Source of the DNA: CADCVT01 sp035940955
GTDB lineage: Bacteria; Actinomycetota; Thermoleophilia; Solirubrobacterales; Solirubrobacteraceae
Assembly: GCA_035940955.1 (NCBI GenBank)
Contig: DASZEJ010000009.1
Location: 1-24,003 of the forward strand
Length of the DNA: 24,003 nt
Reading direction: 5' to 3'
Under the pieces are notes generated by a model, which saw nothing but the letters and a program-made list of their open reading frames with translations, made no database searches and was not told where the DNA came from. How positions within the stretch are numbered: the stretch's first letter is position 1; the number at the start of each line of letters is the position of its first letter. The translations under genes were made by a program, and so were the position numbers. Below are positions 7,609-14,142 of the stretch, piece after piece.

Positions 7609-8054
7609 GGCAGCCGGTGCGGATCGACCTCGGTGGCCTGCCCGTCGACGTCGAAGGTCCGGCGCGGGCGGGCGCCGCGGGTCGCGCTCGCGACCATCCG
7701 GCCGGCGAAGCGCCGCACGAGCAGCCGCCGCGCCACCGCGCGGGTGGGCGGCAGCAGGAAGAGCAGGCCGACCGTGTCGGTGACGAAGCCGGGGGTGAGC
7801 AGCAGCGCGCCGCCGAACACGATGAGGACGCCGTCGAGCACCTCGCGCGCCGGCGGGCGGCCGCGCGCGAGCGCCTCGTTGAACCGCCGCCACGCCGCGC
7901 GGCCCTGCGAGCGCATGAGCAGCGAGCCGAGGATCGAGTCGGCGATCAGCAGGGCGATCGTCCACCACGCGCCGATGAGGTCGCCGATCTGGAGGATGAC
8001 GAACAGCTCCACGATCGGGACCGTGATGAAGAGGACGATCAGCAGCGGCAGCAT
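7605..8054 (-). CDS. fxsA: FxsA-family cytoplasmic membrane protein
   Basis: Membrane protein of 149 residues. Hydrophobic segments lie at about 2-27 (LPLLIVLFITVPIVELFVILQIG), 30-48 (WWTIALLIADSILGSLLM) and 72-103 (VLDGVLIVFGGALLLTPGFVTDTVGLLFLLPP). The patterns PIVELFVILQIG, ADSILGSLLMRSQG and GGALLLTPGFVTDTVGLLFLLPP are the recognised FxsA core. FxsA was named for suppression of F-exclusion of phage T7 when overproduced in E. coli; its physiological role is not known. The C-terminal 45 residues are a basic, cytosolic tail. The ATG at 8054 is preceded by TACCCT at 8070-8065, 10 bases upstream, and by GGAGGG only 2 bases away, so the leader must be very short. It heads the overlapping chain FxsA, HSWG protein, HAD, DDAH. 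Confidence 0.9.
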   Translation of the reverse strand: MLPLLIVLFITVPIVELFVILQIGDLIGAWWTIALLIADSILGSLLMRSQGRAAWRRFNEALARGRPPAREVLDGVLIVFGGALLLTPGFVTDTVGLLFLLPPTRAVARRLLVRRFAGRMVASATRGARPRRTFDVDGQATEVDPHRLP

Positions 8055-8088
8055 CGCCCTCCGCAGGGTACGCCGCGCGGGGCGGCGG

Positions 8089-8373
8089 TCAGGATGCGGG
8101 CGTCGCGACGAGGACGCCGGGCAGCCGGTCGAGCCCGACCATCTCGATGAGCCGCTGGATCTGCGGGCGGGCGCCCTGGACGCGCATGCACTTGCCGGTC
8201 TTGCGCAGGCGGCGGGCGAGCATGGCGAGGTCGAGCATCAGCGACACGTCCGCGAAGTGCAGCTCGCTGAGGTCGACGGTGAGGTCGGTGCTGGCCAGCG
8301 CGAGCGCACGCGAGAGCGGCGGCCGGCGGAGGCTCTGAGTCGCCCGATCCTCGTCGCCGCTGACCCTCAACAC
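8089..8373 (-). CDS. STAS-domain protein (anti-sigma factor antagonist-like), start uncertain
   Basis: The frame encodes a single STAS domain: VLRVSGDEDRA, then STDLTVDLSELHFADVSLMLDLAMLARRL and CMRVQGARPQIQRLIEMVGLDRLPGVLV. SpoIIAA-like proteins of this fold bind anti-sigma kinases and are switched by Ser phosphorylation. At the usual DSSG phosphosite this protein has DVSL, so the first Ser is missing. The first canonical in-frame start after the AT-rich intergenic region is GTG 8373, which would trim the first strand. A natural N-terminus (M)TIVSLDEHTFVLRVSG would need GTA at 8406. Starts further upstream (GTG 8472) would overlap the divergent gene. It lies 34 bases before FxsA on the same strand and may head that operon. 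Confidence 0.72.
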   Translation of the reverse strand: MLRVSGDEDRATQSLRRPPLSRALALASTDLTVDLSELHFADVSLMLDLAMLARRLRKTGKCMRVQGARPQIQRLIEMVGLDRLPGVLVATPAS

Positions 8374-8397
8374 GAAGGTGTGTTCGTCGAGCGAGAC

Positions 8398-8440
8398 GAT
8401 AGTTACGCAAGCTATCCAATATGCGGAGGAATAAGCAACC
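8398..8440. promoter_or_regulatory. AT-rich divergent promoter/operator region with a GATAG-n9-CTATC dyad
   Basis: This stretch is markedly less GC-rich than its surroundings and lies between the STAS gene and the divergent MIP18-like gene. It contains an inverted repeat GATAG (8398-8402) and CTATC (8412-8416) separated by 9 bases, plus TATTGG and TTGCTT on the minus strand. A role as promoter or operator of the STAS gene is an inference from composition and position. Confidence 0.4.
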
Positions 8441-8451
8441 CCTCGCGGGGC

Positions 8452-8457
8452 TAGACT
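8452..8457 (+). promoter_or_regulatory. -10 box TAGACT of a probable leaderless MIP18-like mRNA
   Basis: TAGACT is followed by 7 bases (CAGCTCG) and the ATG at 8465. There is no ribosome-binding site next to the start. The geometry is identical to that before 2600 and 23775, which supports leaderless transcription. Confidence 0.55.
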
Positions 8458-8464
8458 CAGCTCG

Positions 8465-8761
8465 ATGGTCACCGTCGAGGACGTCGAAGCCGCGCTGTCG
8501 AACGTGATCGACCCCGAGCTGGGGCTCGACTTCGTCGAGCTGGGGCTCATCTACGGGGTCGACGTCGAGGGGTCGAGCGTGCACGTCACGTTCACGCTGA
8601 CGACGCCGGCCTGCCCGATCGGCCCGCAGGTGACCGAGCAGATCGAGGAGTTCGTCGGCGAGCTGGACGGCGTCGACGAGGTCACGTCCTCGATGGTCTT
8701 CTCGCCGCCGTGGTCCCCGGACAAGATGTCCGAGGACGCGAAGTTCGCCCTCGGCTACTGA
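8465..8761 (+). CDS. MIP18/DUF59-family Fe-S cluster assembly factor (SufT/PaaD-like)
   Basis: Small 98-residue protein consisting of one DUF59/MIP18 domain. Key elements are VIDPELGLDFVELGLIYGVDVEG (14-36) and the conserved cysteine loop TLTTPACPIGPQVTEQIEE. The DPE...D-x-V-x-LGL(I/V)Y signature is diagnostic. Members such as SufT assist maturation of Fe-S proteins, and PaaD-type members serve the phenylacetyl-CoA monooxygenase. With no paa genes nearby the general Fe-S role is favoured. It may help proteins such as IspH, a [4Fe-4S] enzyme encoded about 10 kb away, but nothing here links them directly. The ATG is probably the transcript start. A GC-rich hairpin follows 6 bases after the stop. 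Confidence 0.9.
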   Translation: MVTVEDVEAALSNVIDPELGLDFVELGLIYGVDVEGSSVHVTFTLTTPACPIGPQVTEQIEEFVGELDGVDEVTSSMVFSPPWSPDKMSEDAKFALGY

Positions 8762-8767
8762 CTCCGT

Positions 8768-8793
8768 GGCGCCCGGACGCGCCGGGGGGCGCC
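8768..8793 (+). terminator. GC-rich hairpin after the MIP18-like gene, possible U-less terminator
   Basis: GGCGCCCGG (8768-8776) can pair with the C/G-rich right arm ending GGGCGCC at 8793, starting 6 bases after the TGA. There is no downstream T-run, so this is only a candidate intrinsic terminator of the kind seen in high-GC actinobacteria. Confidence 0.35.
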
Positions 8794-8835
8794 GGCGCGA
8801 CCGGGCGGGGCACTGTCCACGGCTGTCATCCGTGA

Positions 8836-8851
8836 CCGCCGGGCCCGGCGG
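8836..8851. repeat. Perfect 16-bp GC palindrome
   Basis: CCGCCGGGCCCGGCGG reads the same on both strands, in the 151-base gap between the MIP18-like gene and the subtilase. It could be part of a termination signal, an operator, or chance in very GC-rich DNA. Confidence 0.4.
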
Positions 8852-8899
8852 GGCCCGGCCGACGACCGAAACGCCGCGAAATCCCATCGGTTGGAGGGT

Positions 8900-8905
8900 T
8901 ATGCT
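8900..8905 (+). promoter_or_regulatory. -10 box TATGCT before the subtilase start
   Basis: TATGCT lies 7 bases before the ATG at 8913. It overlaps an earlier in-frame ATG at 8901, which argues that 8913 is the true start of a leaderless mRNA. GGAGGG at 8894-8899 is too close to 8901 to be a good ribosome site for it. Confidence 0.45.
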
Positions 8906-8912
8906 CGCCGCG

Positions 8913-10568
8913 ATGCGCCCGGCCGTCCTGCTCGCCGTCGGGGTCGTGGGGGTCGCGGGGGCTCCGGGTGTCGCGCGCGCGTCGGGCGGGGGCGGCGAGG
9001 GGCTGACGGGCCGACTGCTGGTCTCCCTCGCGCCCGCGGCCGCCTCGGACGCGGTGGTCGCTCGGGCCGCGGGCCGGGTGTCCGGCGTGCGCGTTCCCCA
9101 GATCGGGCTCGTGGCCGTCCGGCCGCGGGGTGGGGAGTCGCTGGCGGCGCTGCGGCGGCGGCTCGCGGCCGACCCGCGCGTGCGGGCGGTCGCGGTGGAG
9201 CGCCGCGCGGTGCCTCGGGCGGCGTCGAACGACCCGGCGCTGACCGACCCCGAGACGGCGGCCGGGACGCCGCCCGGAACGCCGGTCCAGTGGTGGCCGG
9301 CGCGGATGGGGCTGTTCGACGCGTGGGATCTCGCCGCGGGCGAGGACGCGCTGGTCGCCGTGATCGACTCGGGCGTCGAGGGACCGCACCCCGACCTGGC
9401 GGGCAAGGTGCGCGACACGCTCGACGTCGACCCGACGCCCGAGGCCGGCGGCCCGCTCACGGACGAGATCGGCCACGGGACGCACGTCGCCTCGCTGGCG
9501 TGCGCCGCGACCGGGGACGGCCTCGGGATCGCGGGCGCCGGGCGCGACTGCGGGCTGCTCGTGGCGAAGACCGACTTCAGCGACGGCAGCGTCGCCCAGG
9601 CGATCGTCGAGGCCGCGGACCGCGGCGCCGACGCGATCGTCATGAGCTTCGGCACCGACGGCGCCCGCGAGCCGCCGCAGGCGCTCGTCGACGCCCTCCG
9701 CTACGCGGCGGGCCGCGACGCGGTGCTCGTCGCCGCCGCGGCCGACCACGAGACCGACGAGCAGGGCGACCCGGCGAACATCCTCCAGCCGACGGGCACG
9801 GGCCACGACCTGAGCAGCAACCTCGGGCTCTCGGTCACCGCGGCGACGTTCTCCGACCGGCGGGCGTCGTTCGCCGGCCGCGGGTCGCAGATCTCCCTCG
9901 CCGCGTACGGGGCGTTCGAGCGCGGCGCCGGGCCGCCCGGCCTGCTGGGCGCGTTCCCGGCCGCCGAGACCGGGTTCGAGCGCGGCGAGCTCGGCCCGCC
10001 GCCGGTGCCGCCGTGCCGCTGCCGCGCGACGTACCGGGAGGACTCGCGCTACGCCTACCTCCAGGGCACCTCGATGGCGACGGCGATCGTCGGCGGCGTC
10101 GCGGCGCTGGTCCGCGACCTGAACCCCGACCTCAGCGGCGCCGAGGTCGTCCGCCTGCTGAAGGAGACCGCGCGGCGGCCGCCAGGGAGCGGCTGGTCGC
10201 CGGAGCTCGGGTGGGGGATCGCGGACGCGCGCGCGGCGGTGCGGCGCGCGGCGGAGATGGACCGGCGGGCTCCGTCGTCGCGGCTCCGCGCGCCGTCTTC
10301 CGTGCGCGGCCGGGCCGTCACGCTGCGGTGGCGGGGAAGCGACTCCGCGCCCGACGGCGTGGTCGTGTCGGGGGTCGCGCGGTACGAGGTCTGGCGGTCG
10401 GTCGGGGGCCGGCGCGCCGTGAAGCTCCTCACCACCCGCGCCATCGCCCGCCGCGTGAAGCTCCGCCCCGGCCGCAGGTACGCGTTCTTCACGGTCGCGG
10501 TGGACCGCGCCGGGAACCGCGAGGCGCCGCCGCGGCGGCCGGACGCCGTCGTCAGGACGCGGCGCTGA
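8913..10568 (+). CDS. Secreted S8 subtilase with C-terminal fibronectin-III-like domain
   Basis: Subtilisin-family serine protease of 551 residues. Residues 1-24 form a Sec signal (MRPAVLLAVGVVGVAGAPGVARA). A propeptide-like region (about 32-100) ends in AVERRAV. The catalytic residues are Asp152 (VIDSGVEGPHPDL), His188 (GHGTHVASL) and Ser387 (QGTSMATAIVGG). The oxyanion-hole Asn usually found in VAAAGN is replaced: the strand reads VAAAAD, with Asp278. A Cys pair in PPCRCRATYRED lies just before the Ser block. Residues about 455-551 are a beta-sandwich (VTLRWRGSDS...ARYEVWRSVGG...YAFFTVAVDRAGN), typical of FnIII modules. ATG 8913 is chosen for its signal peptide and -10 spacing; ATG 8901 is the alternative. 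The last 17 bases overlap the convergent AbiEi/DUF559-like gene. Confidence 0.9.
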   Translation: MRPAVLLAVGVVGVAGAPGVARASGGGGEGLTGRLLVSLAPAAASDAVVARAAGRVSGVRVPQIGLVAVRPRGGESLAALRRRLAADPRVRAVAVERRAVPRAASNDPALTDPETAAGTPPGTPVQWWPARMGLFDAWDLAAGEDALVAVIDSGVEGPHPDLAGKVRDTLDVDPTPEAGGPLTDEIGHGTHVASLACAATGDGLGIAGAGRDCGLLVAKTDFSDGSVAQAIVEAADRGADAIVMSFGTDGAREPPQALVDALRYAAGRDAVLVAAAADHETDEQGDPANILQPTGTGHDLSSNLGLSVTAATFSDRRASFAGRGSQISLAAYGAFERGAGPPGLLGAFPAAETGFERGELGPPPVPPCRCRATYREDSRYAYLQGTSMATAIVGGVAALVRDLNPDLSGAEVVRLLKETARRPPGSGWSPELGWGIADARAAVRRAAEMDRRAPSSRLRAPSSVRGRAVTLRWRGSDSAPDGVVVSGVARYEVWRSVGGRRAVKLLTTRAIARRVKLRPGRRYAFFTVAVDRAGNREAPPRRPDAVVRTRR

Positions 10569-11436
10569 GCGCGCCGCTGAGCTTCGCGGCGACCCACTCG
10601 CGTTCCCGGCTGAGCTGGAGCCAGGTGATTCGGTTCACGCGGTAGCCGGCGGCTGTCAGCTCTGCCTGCTTGCGCCGGTCGCGCTCGAACGCCTCGCGGG
10701 TCGCGTGGTAGGCGAAGCCGTCGACCTCGACGACGAGGCGGTGGTCGGGCCAGAGCGCGTCGACCTCCCAGCGGCCGATGCGCTGGTTGGTCCTCGGCGG
10801 CGGCAGCTCCGCGCGGCGGATGAGGTCGAGGAGGACCCGCTCGGCCTCCGACCTCGTGAGCGCGGGCTCGTGCGTGCTCGTCATGGCCGCGGCGCGCAGT
10901 GCGCCGGCTCCCCGGTGGCCGCGGGCTTGGTCGACGGCTTCGGCGAGGGAGGAGGGGTCGAGCTTCCGTTGGACCTGGGCTTCCTCGATCGCTCGGTGCA
11001 GGTCGCGCTGGGGGAGGGTGGCTGCGAGGTCGAGGAGGGTCCGGGCGGGGGTCGTGGCCGGGATGCCGTGGATGAGCTGGCGGTCGAGCGTGCGCGCCCG
11101 GTGGATCCGCAGCCCGGCCCTCTTCCGCGCGTGTCCCTTCGTCACCGTGACGTCGATCGGTCCCTTGCGCTCCGGCCCGAACCCGTGCAGCTCCGCCGCG
11201 GCGTGGTGGCTGAGCGCCGCGGTCGGACCGGCGGCGAGCACCGCGGCCATGAGGCGGGTGAGGCGCGTCTCGGTCTCGCCGAGCCGGTAGACGCCGCGGT
11301 GCAGCGGCGTCAGGCGACGGTTGTCGGTGCGGTGCTTGATCGCCTCCGAGGACACGCCCGCTTCCAGCAACTGCGCGCGTGCGACGGCGCCGTGCTGTCG
11401 GGCAGCGAGGGCGGCGATGACGCGGTCAGCCCCCAC
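10552..11436 (-). CDS. AbiEi-antitoxin-like N-terminal plus DUF559 (endonuclease-fold) protein
   Basis: Two-part protein of 294 residues. The N-terminus (about 1-60) is a winged-helix-like segment (VIAALAARQHGAVARAQLLEAGVSSEAIKHRTDNRRLTPLHRGVYRLG) matching type IV TA AbiEi-type N-terminal domains. The middle (ALSHHAAAELHGF...DVTVTKGHARKRAGLRIHRARTL...IPATTPARTLLDLAATL) is the usual continuation. The C-terminus (about 190-294) is a DUF559/Vsr-like restriction-endonuclease fold: E-A-E-RVLLDLIRRA, WEVDALWPDHRLVVEVDGFAYH and RDRRKQAELTAAGYRVNRITW, with acidic and Glu-x-Asp residues in place. Such proteins are common in Actinobacteria, often without a partner toxin; none is seen here. Toxin-antitoxin function is therefore unproven. 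The GTG start (11434-11436) is the end of one arm of a 108-bp dyad, suggesting autoregulation. Confidence 0.85.
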   Translation of the reverse strand: MGADRVIAALAARQHGAVARAQLLEAGVSSEAIKHRTDNRRLTPLHRGVYRLGETETRLTRLMAAVLAAGPTAALSHHAAAELHGFGPERKGPIDVTVTKGHARKRAGLRIHRARTLDRQLIHGIPATTPARTLLDLAATLPQRDLHRAIEEAQVQRKLDPSSLAEAVDQARGHRGAGALRAAAMTSTHEPALTRSEAERVLLDLIRRAELPPPRTNQRIGRWEVDALWPDHRLVVEVDGFAYHATREAFERDRRKQAELTAAGYRVNRITWLQLSREREWVAAKLSGALSAAS

Positions 11437-11541
11437 AACGCACCACTCGTTCGCTCGCGGGAGGGGGTGTGTCCGTTTGTGGTCCTATAGCACCCCAAAC
11501 GCACCACACGTCCGCCCAGACGCGACGAGTGGTGCGTTGTG
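11434..11541. repeat. 108-bp nested dyad centred on CTATAG, overlapping the AbiEi/DUF559 start
   Basis: The outer arms are a perfect 17-bp inverted repeat: CACAACGCACCACTCGT at 11434-11450 and its complement at 11525-11541. Inside lies a second dyad with the same centre (11487.5): 11471-11487 against 11488-11504, 14 of 17 positions pairing, ending in the palindrome CTATAG (11485-11490). The sequence AACGCACCAC occurs at 11438-11447 and 11498-11507 and inverted at 11528-11537. The centre offers -10-like boxes on both strands (TATAGG on the minus strand at 11489-11484). It could be an operator for the adjacent DNA-binding protein, a small palindromic mobile element, or a cruciform site. The remaining gap to 11617 shows no further gene. 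Confidence 0.75.
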
Positions 11542-11617
11542 CGGGTGCGATGCCGGGGGACACCGGTGCGCATCCTCGCCCACCCTCCCTCGCCGAGCCG
11601 TCAGACCCGCAGACTCG

Positions 11618-13054
11618 TCACACAGGCGTGACGGAAGGGCGCGACTCCGACGAGCTTGCGGCACGCGCGAGCCCGACGAGCTCGTCCAGCGCGTCGGACA
11701 CGCACGACGCCAGCGAGTCCAGGTCCGGCATCGCGTCGTAGTCGCCGAGCAGCCCGAAGTTCAGCCACCCGTTGTACGAGATGATCGCCACCGCCACCGC
11801 GTGGTTGCGCGGCAGGAACGCGATCGGGTAGACGGACTGCATCTCGCGCCCGAGCACGTACAGCGGCACCTGCGGCCCCGGGACGTTCGTGACGATGCAG
11901 TTGAACAGCCGCGTCGAGAAGTTCAGGCGCGACGCGACCCCGAGGATCGTCGGCGGGGCGAAGTTCTGCAGGGACGCGAGCACCTCCGCGCCGAGCGCCT
12001 GCTTGGACTCCTTCAGCTCGCCCATCGCCGCGCGCACCGTCCGCAGCCGCTCGACCGGGTCGGCGATGTAGACCGGCAGCGGGCCGCGCATCGCCGCGAT
12101 GTCGTTGCCGAGGTTCGCCGCCTCCCCCGAACGGCGCAGCGAGACCGGCACCAGCGCGCGCAGCTCCAGCCCCTCCGTGCGCACGCCGCGCGAGCGCAGC
12201 CACGTCCGCAGCCCGCCGCTCACCACCGTGAGCACGACGTCGTTGACCGTCCCGCCGTAGACGTCCTTGACGAGCTTGAAGTCCGCGAGCCGCCCGCGCA
12301 CGACCGCGAACCGGCGGTGCGGGCCGATCGGCACGTTGAGCGGCGTCTCGGGCGCCGGGTTCAGGCCCGCCCACACGACCTCGGCGAGCCCCTCGGCGGC
12401 CTCGCGCGCCGCGGCCAACGTCGTCTGCGGCCGCAGCAGCGCGCCCAGCGCGCGCTCGGCCAGCTCGACCCCCGTCCGCGCCGCGCCGCGCACCCCCGCG
12501 GCGACCAGGTCGACCCCCGCCGGCTCGCGGTGCGGCCGCCACGCCCGCGGCGGGTGGTCGACCTCGCGCGGCACCGGCGTCAGGTCGAACATCACCGTCG
12601 CGAGGTCCACGCCGGCGATCCCGTCGATCACCGCGTGGTGCGTCTTGGAGATCAGCGCCCAGCACCCGTCGTCGAGCCCCTCGACCACCCACAGCTCCCA
12701 CAGCGGCTTGGACCGGTCGAGCTGCTGGGAGAAGATCCGTGCGGCCAGGTTGCGCAGCTGCTCCTCGCTGCCGGGCGACGGCAGCGCGCTGTGCCGCACG
12801 TGGTACTCGAGGTTGAAGTCCGGGTCGTCGACCCACAGCGGCCGCCCGGTGTCGAGCGGCGGCACGGCGAGCTTCTGCCGGTAGCGCGGCACGAGGTGCA
12901 GCCGCCCGCGGAGCAGGTCGAGGAAGTCGTCGAGCGGCGGGGCCGGCCCCTCGAGGGTGACGAGCGCCCCCACGTGCATGTGGCTCTCGGGCGTCTCCTG
13001 CTCGAGGAACGACGCGTCGACCGCGGTCAGCCGATCGAGGTGCTCCTGCGGCAT
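11618..13054 (-). CDS. WS/DGAT family wax ester synthase/diacylglycerol O-acyltransferase
   Basis: Acyl-CoA-dependent acyltransferase of 478 residues, the standard WS/DGAT length. The catalytic HHxxxDG motif is HHAVIDG at 139-145. Other family markers are LTAVDASFLEQETPESHMHVGAL at the N-terminus, LWVDDPDFNLEYHVRH, PLWELWVVEGL, PLNVPIGPHRRFA, GTVNDVVLTVVSGGLR, NLGNDIAAMRGPLPV, FNCIVTNVPGPQVPLYVLG and ISYNGWLNFGLLGD. The family makes triacylglycerol or wax esters as storage lipids, at the cytoplasmic membrane face. It lies 12 bases after the epimerase stop on the same strand, with an AGGG-type weak ribosome site. A TAGGGT box (13066-13061) 6 bases before the ATG could also drive it alone. A short dyad over its stop is within coding sequence. 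Confidence 0.93.
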   Translation of the reverse strand: MPQEHLDRLTAVDASFLEQETPESHMHVGALVTLEGPAPPLDDFLDLLRGRLHLVPRYRQKLAVPPLDTGRPLWVDDPDFNLEYHVRHSALPSPGSEEQLRNLAARIFSQQLDRSKPLWELWVVEGLDDGCWALISKTHHAVIDGIAGVDLATVMFDLTPVPREVDHPPRAWRPHREPAGVDLVAAGVRGAARTGVELAERALGALLRPQTTLAAAREAAEGLAEVVWAGLNPAPETPLNVPIGPHRRFAVVRGRLADFKLVKDVYGGTVNDVVLTVVSGGLRTWLRSRGVRTEGLELRALVPVSLRRSGEAANLGNDIAAMRGPLPVYIADPVERLRTVRAAMGELKESKQALGAEVLASLQNFAPPTILGVASRLNFSTRLFNCIVTNVPGPQVPLYVLGREMQSVYPIAFLPRNHAVAVAIISYNGWLNFGLLGDYDAMPDLDSLASCVSDALDELVGLARAASSSESRPSVTPV

Positions 13055-13066
13055 GTTCGGACCCTA

Positions 13067-14122
13067 CTACCGCGACGTGCTGCCGACACCGGTGCCGAAC
13101 TCCCGCGCGCGCAGGGGCCCGCTCGTGCGCGGGTCCAGCGGCGGGGTCTCCAGGCCGGCGCCCTGGCGCATCCCGTCGATCAGCTCCTCGAACGCCGCGA
13201 CCGACGACCACCGAGCCTCCCACCCGAGCTCCGACCGGATCCGCGTCGTGTCCATGATCGGCACGCCGAGCCCCATGTCGACCCAGCCCGGCTCGGTCGG
13301 CTGCAGCCGCAGGCGGTACGAGGCCGCGGCGCCGGCCCGCAGCAGCGACGAGGGAACGCGAAGCTGGCGCGCCCGAAGAGCGGCGCCCAGCGTCGCACCG
13401 TCCAGGACCGGCTCCGCCGCCACGTTGTACGCCCCCCTCGCCGAGTCGTTGACCAATGCAAGCCGGTACGCCTCCGCAAGATCGTCGGTGTGCACCGCCT
13501 GGAAGCGCAAGCGATCCACGGAGGGGACGAAGGGGATGAGCGTGCGACGGAGGAGGCTCCGCGGCAGAAAAGGCCCCGCGAACAGCCGCCGGATCTGCGT
13601 CGCCGCCTCCCGCTTGAAGCACAGCCCCGGCCGCATGCGCACCACCCGCACCGCCGGGTGCTCGGCCTCGAACGCGTCCAGCAGCCGCTCCACCTCCGCC
13701 TTGTGGCGCGAGTAGAACGACGTGGGGATCCCGTCCGTCGACCACGACTCGTCCACCGCCCGGTCCTTCGGCCCCGCCGCGTACGCCCCGACCGACGACG
13801 CGTACACCAGCACCGGGACCCCCGCCCGCGCGGTCGCGTGGAACACCCGGGCGCTGCCGTCGACGTTGACCGCCCGCGTCACGTGCTCCTTGCGCCCCGG
13901 CTGGATCAGCCACACCAGCGACATGACCGCGTCCGCCCCGGAGACGATCGGGTCGAGCGCGTCGCGCGTGACGTCCGCCTCGATCCACTCGACCTTCGGC
14001 AGCGACAGCGACGGCAGCCGGCGGGCGACCCCGAGGACGAGGTCCACGTTCGGGTCCGCCGACAGCCTGCGGCACAGCGACGTGCCGTGGTTCCCGGTGG
14101 CTCCTACGACGACGATGCGCAT
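13067..14122 (-). CDS. NAD(P)-dependent epimerase/dehydratase family protein (extended SDR)
   Basis: Extended short-chain dehydrogenase of 351 residues from ATG 14122. The nucleotide-binding motif MRIVVVGATGNHGTSLCRRL (1-20) has the GxxGxxG pattern. The active-site region VLVYASSVGAYAAGPKDRAVDES is followed by YSRHKAEVERLL, which supplies the YxxxK pair. The second half (VRVVRMRPGLCFKREAATQ, FVPSVDRLRFQAVHTDDLAEAYRLAL, GAYNVAAEPVLDG) is typical of nucleotide-sugar epimerases and related reductases. The substrate is unknown. A TTG four codons upstream (14134) is an alternative, but the ATG has GGAGCAGGGG directly before it. It probably forms a two-gene operon with the WS/DGAT gene, and is divergent from the acyl-CoA dehydrogenase 20 bases away. 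Confidence 0.88.
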   Translation of the reverse strand: MRIVVVGATGNHGTSLCRRLSADPNVDLVLGVARRLPSLSLPKVEWIEADVTRDALDPIVSGADAVMSLVWLIQPGRKEHVTRAVNVDGSARVFHATARAGVPVLVYASSVGAYAAGPKDRAVDESWSTDGIPTSFYSRHKAEVERLLDAFEAEHPAVRVVRMRPGLCFKREAATQIRRLFAGPFLPRSLLRRTLIPFVPSVDRLRFQAVHTDDLAEAYRLALVNDSARGAYNVAAEPVLDGATLGAALRARQLRVPSSLLRAGAAASYRLRLQPTEPGWVDMGLGVPIMDTTRIRSELGWEARWSSVAAFEELIDGMRQGAGLETPPLDPRTSGPLRAREFGTGVGSTSR

Positions 14123-14142
14123 CCCCTGCTCCAATACCCCCT

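Noticed and set aside
11539..11631. A 30-codon plus-strand frame starting with GTG in the right arm of the dyad, mirroring the AbiEi start.
   Set aside because: No ribosome site, no recognisable features, and the start is an automatic result of the inverted repeat.
11616..11633. CGTCAC-n6-GTGACG hairpin at the end of the WS/DGAT gene as a terminator.
   Set aside because: It spans the last codons and stop of the gene, has only 6 base pairs and lacks a T-run.
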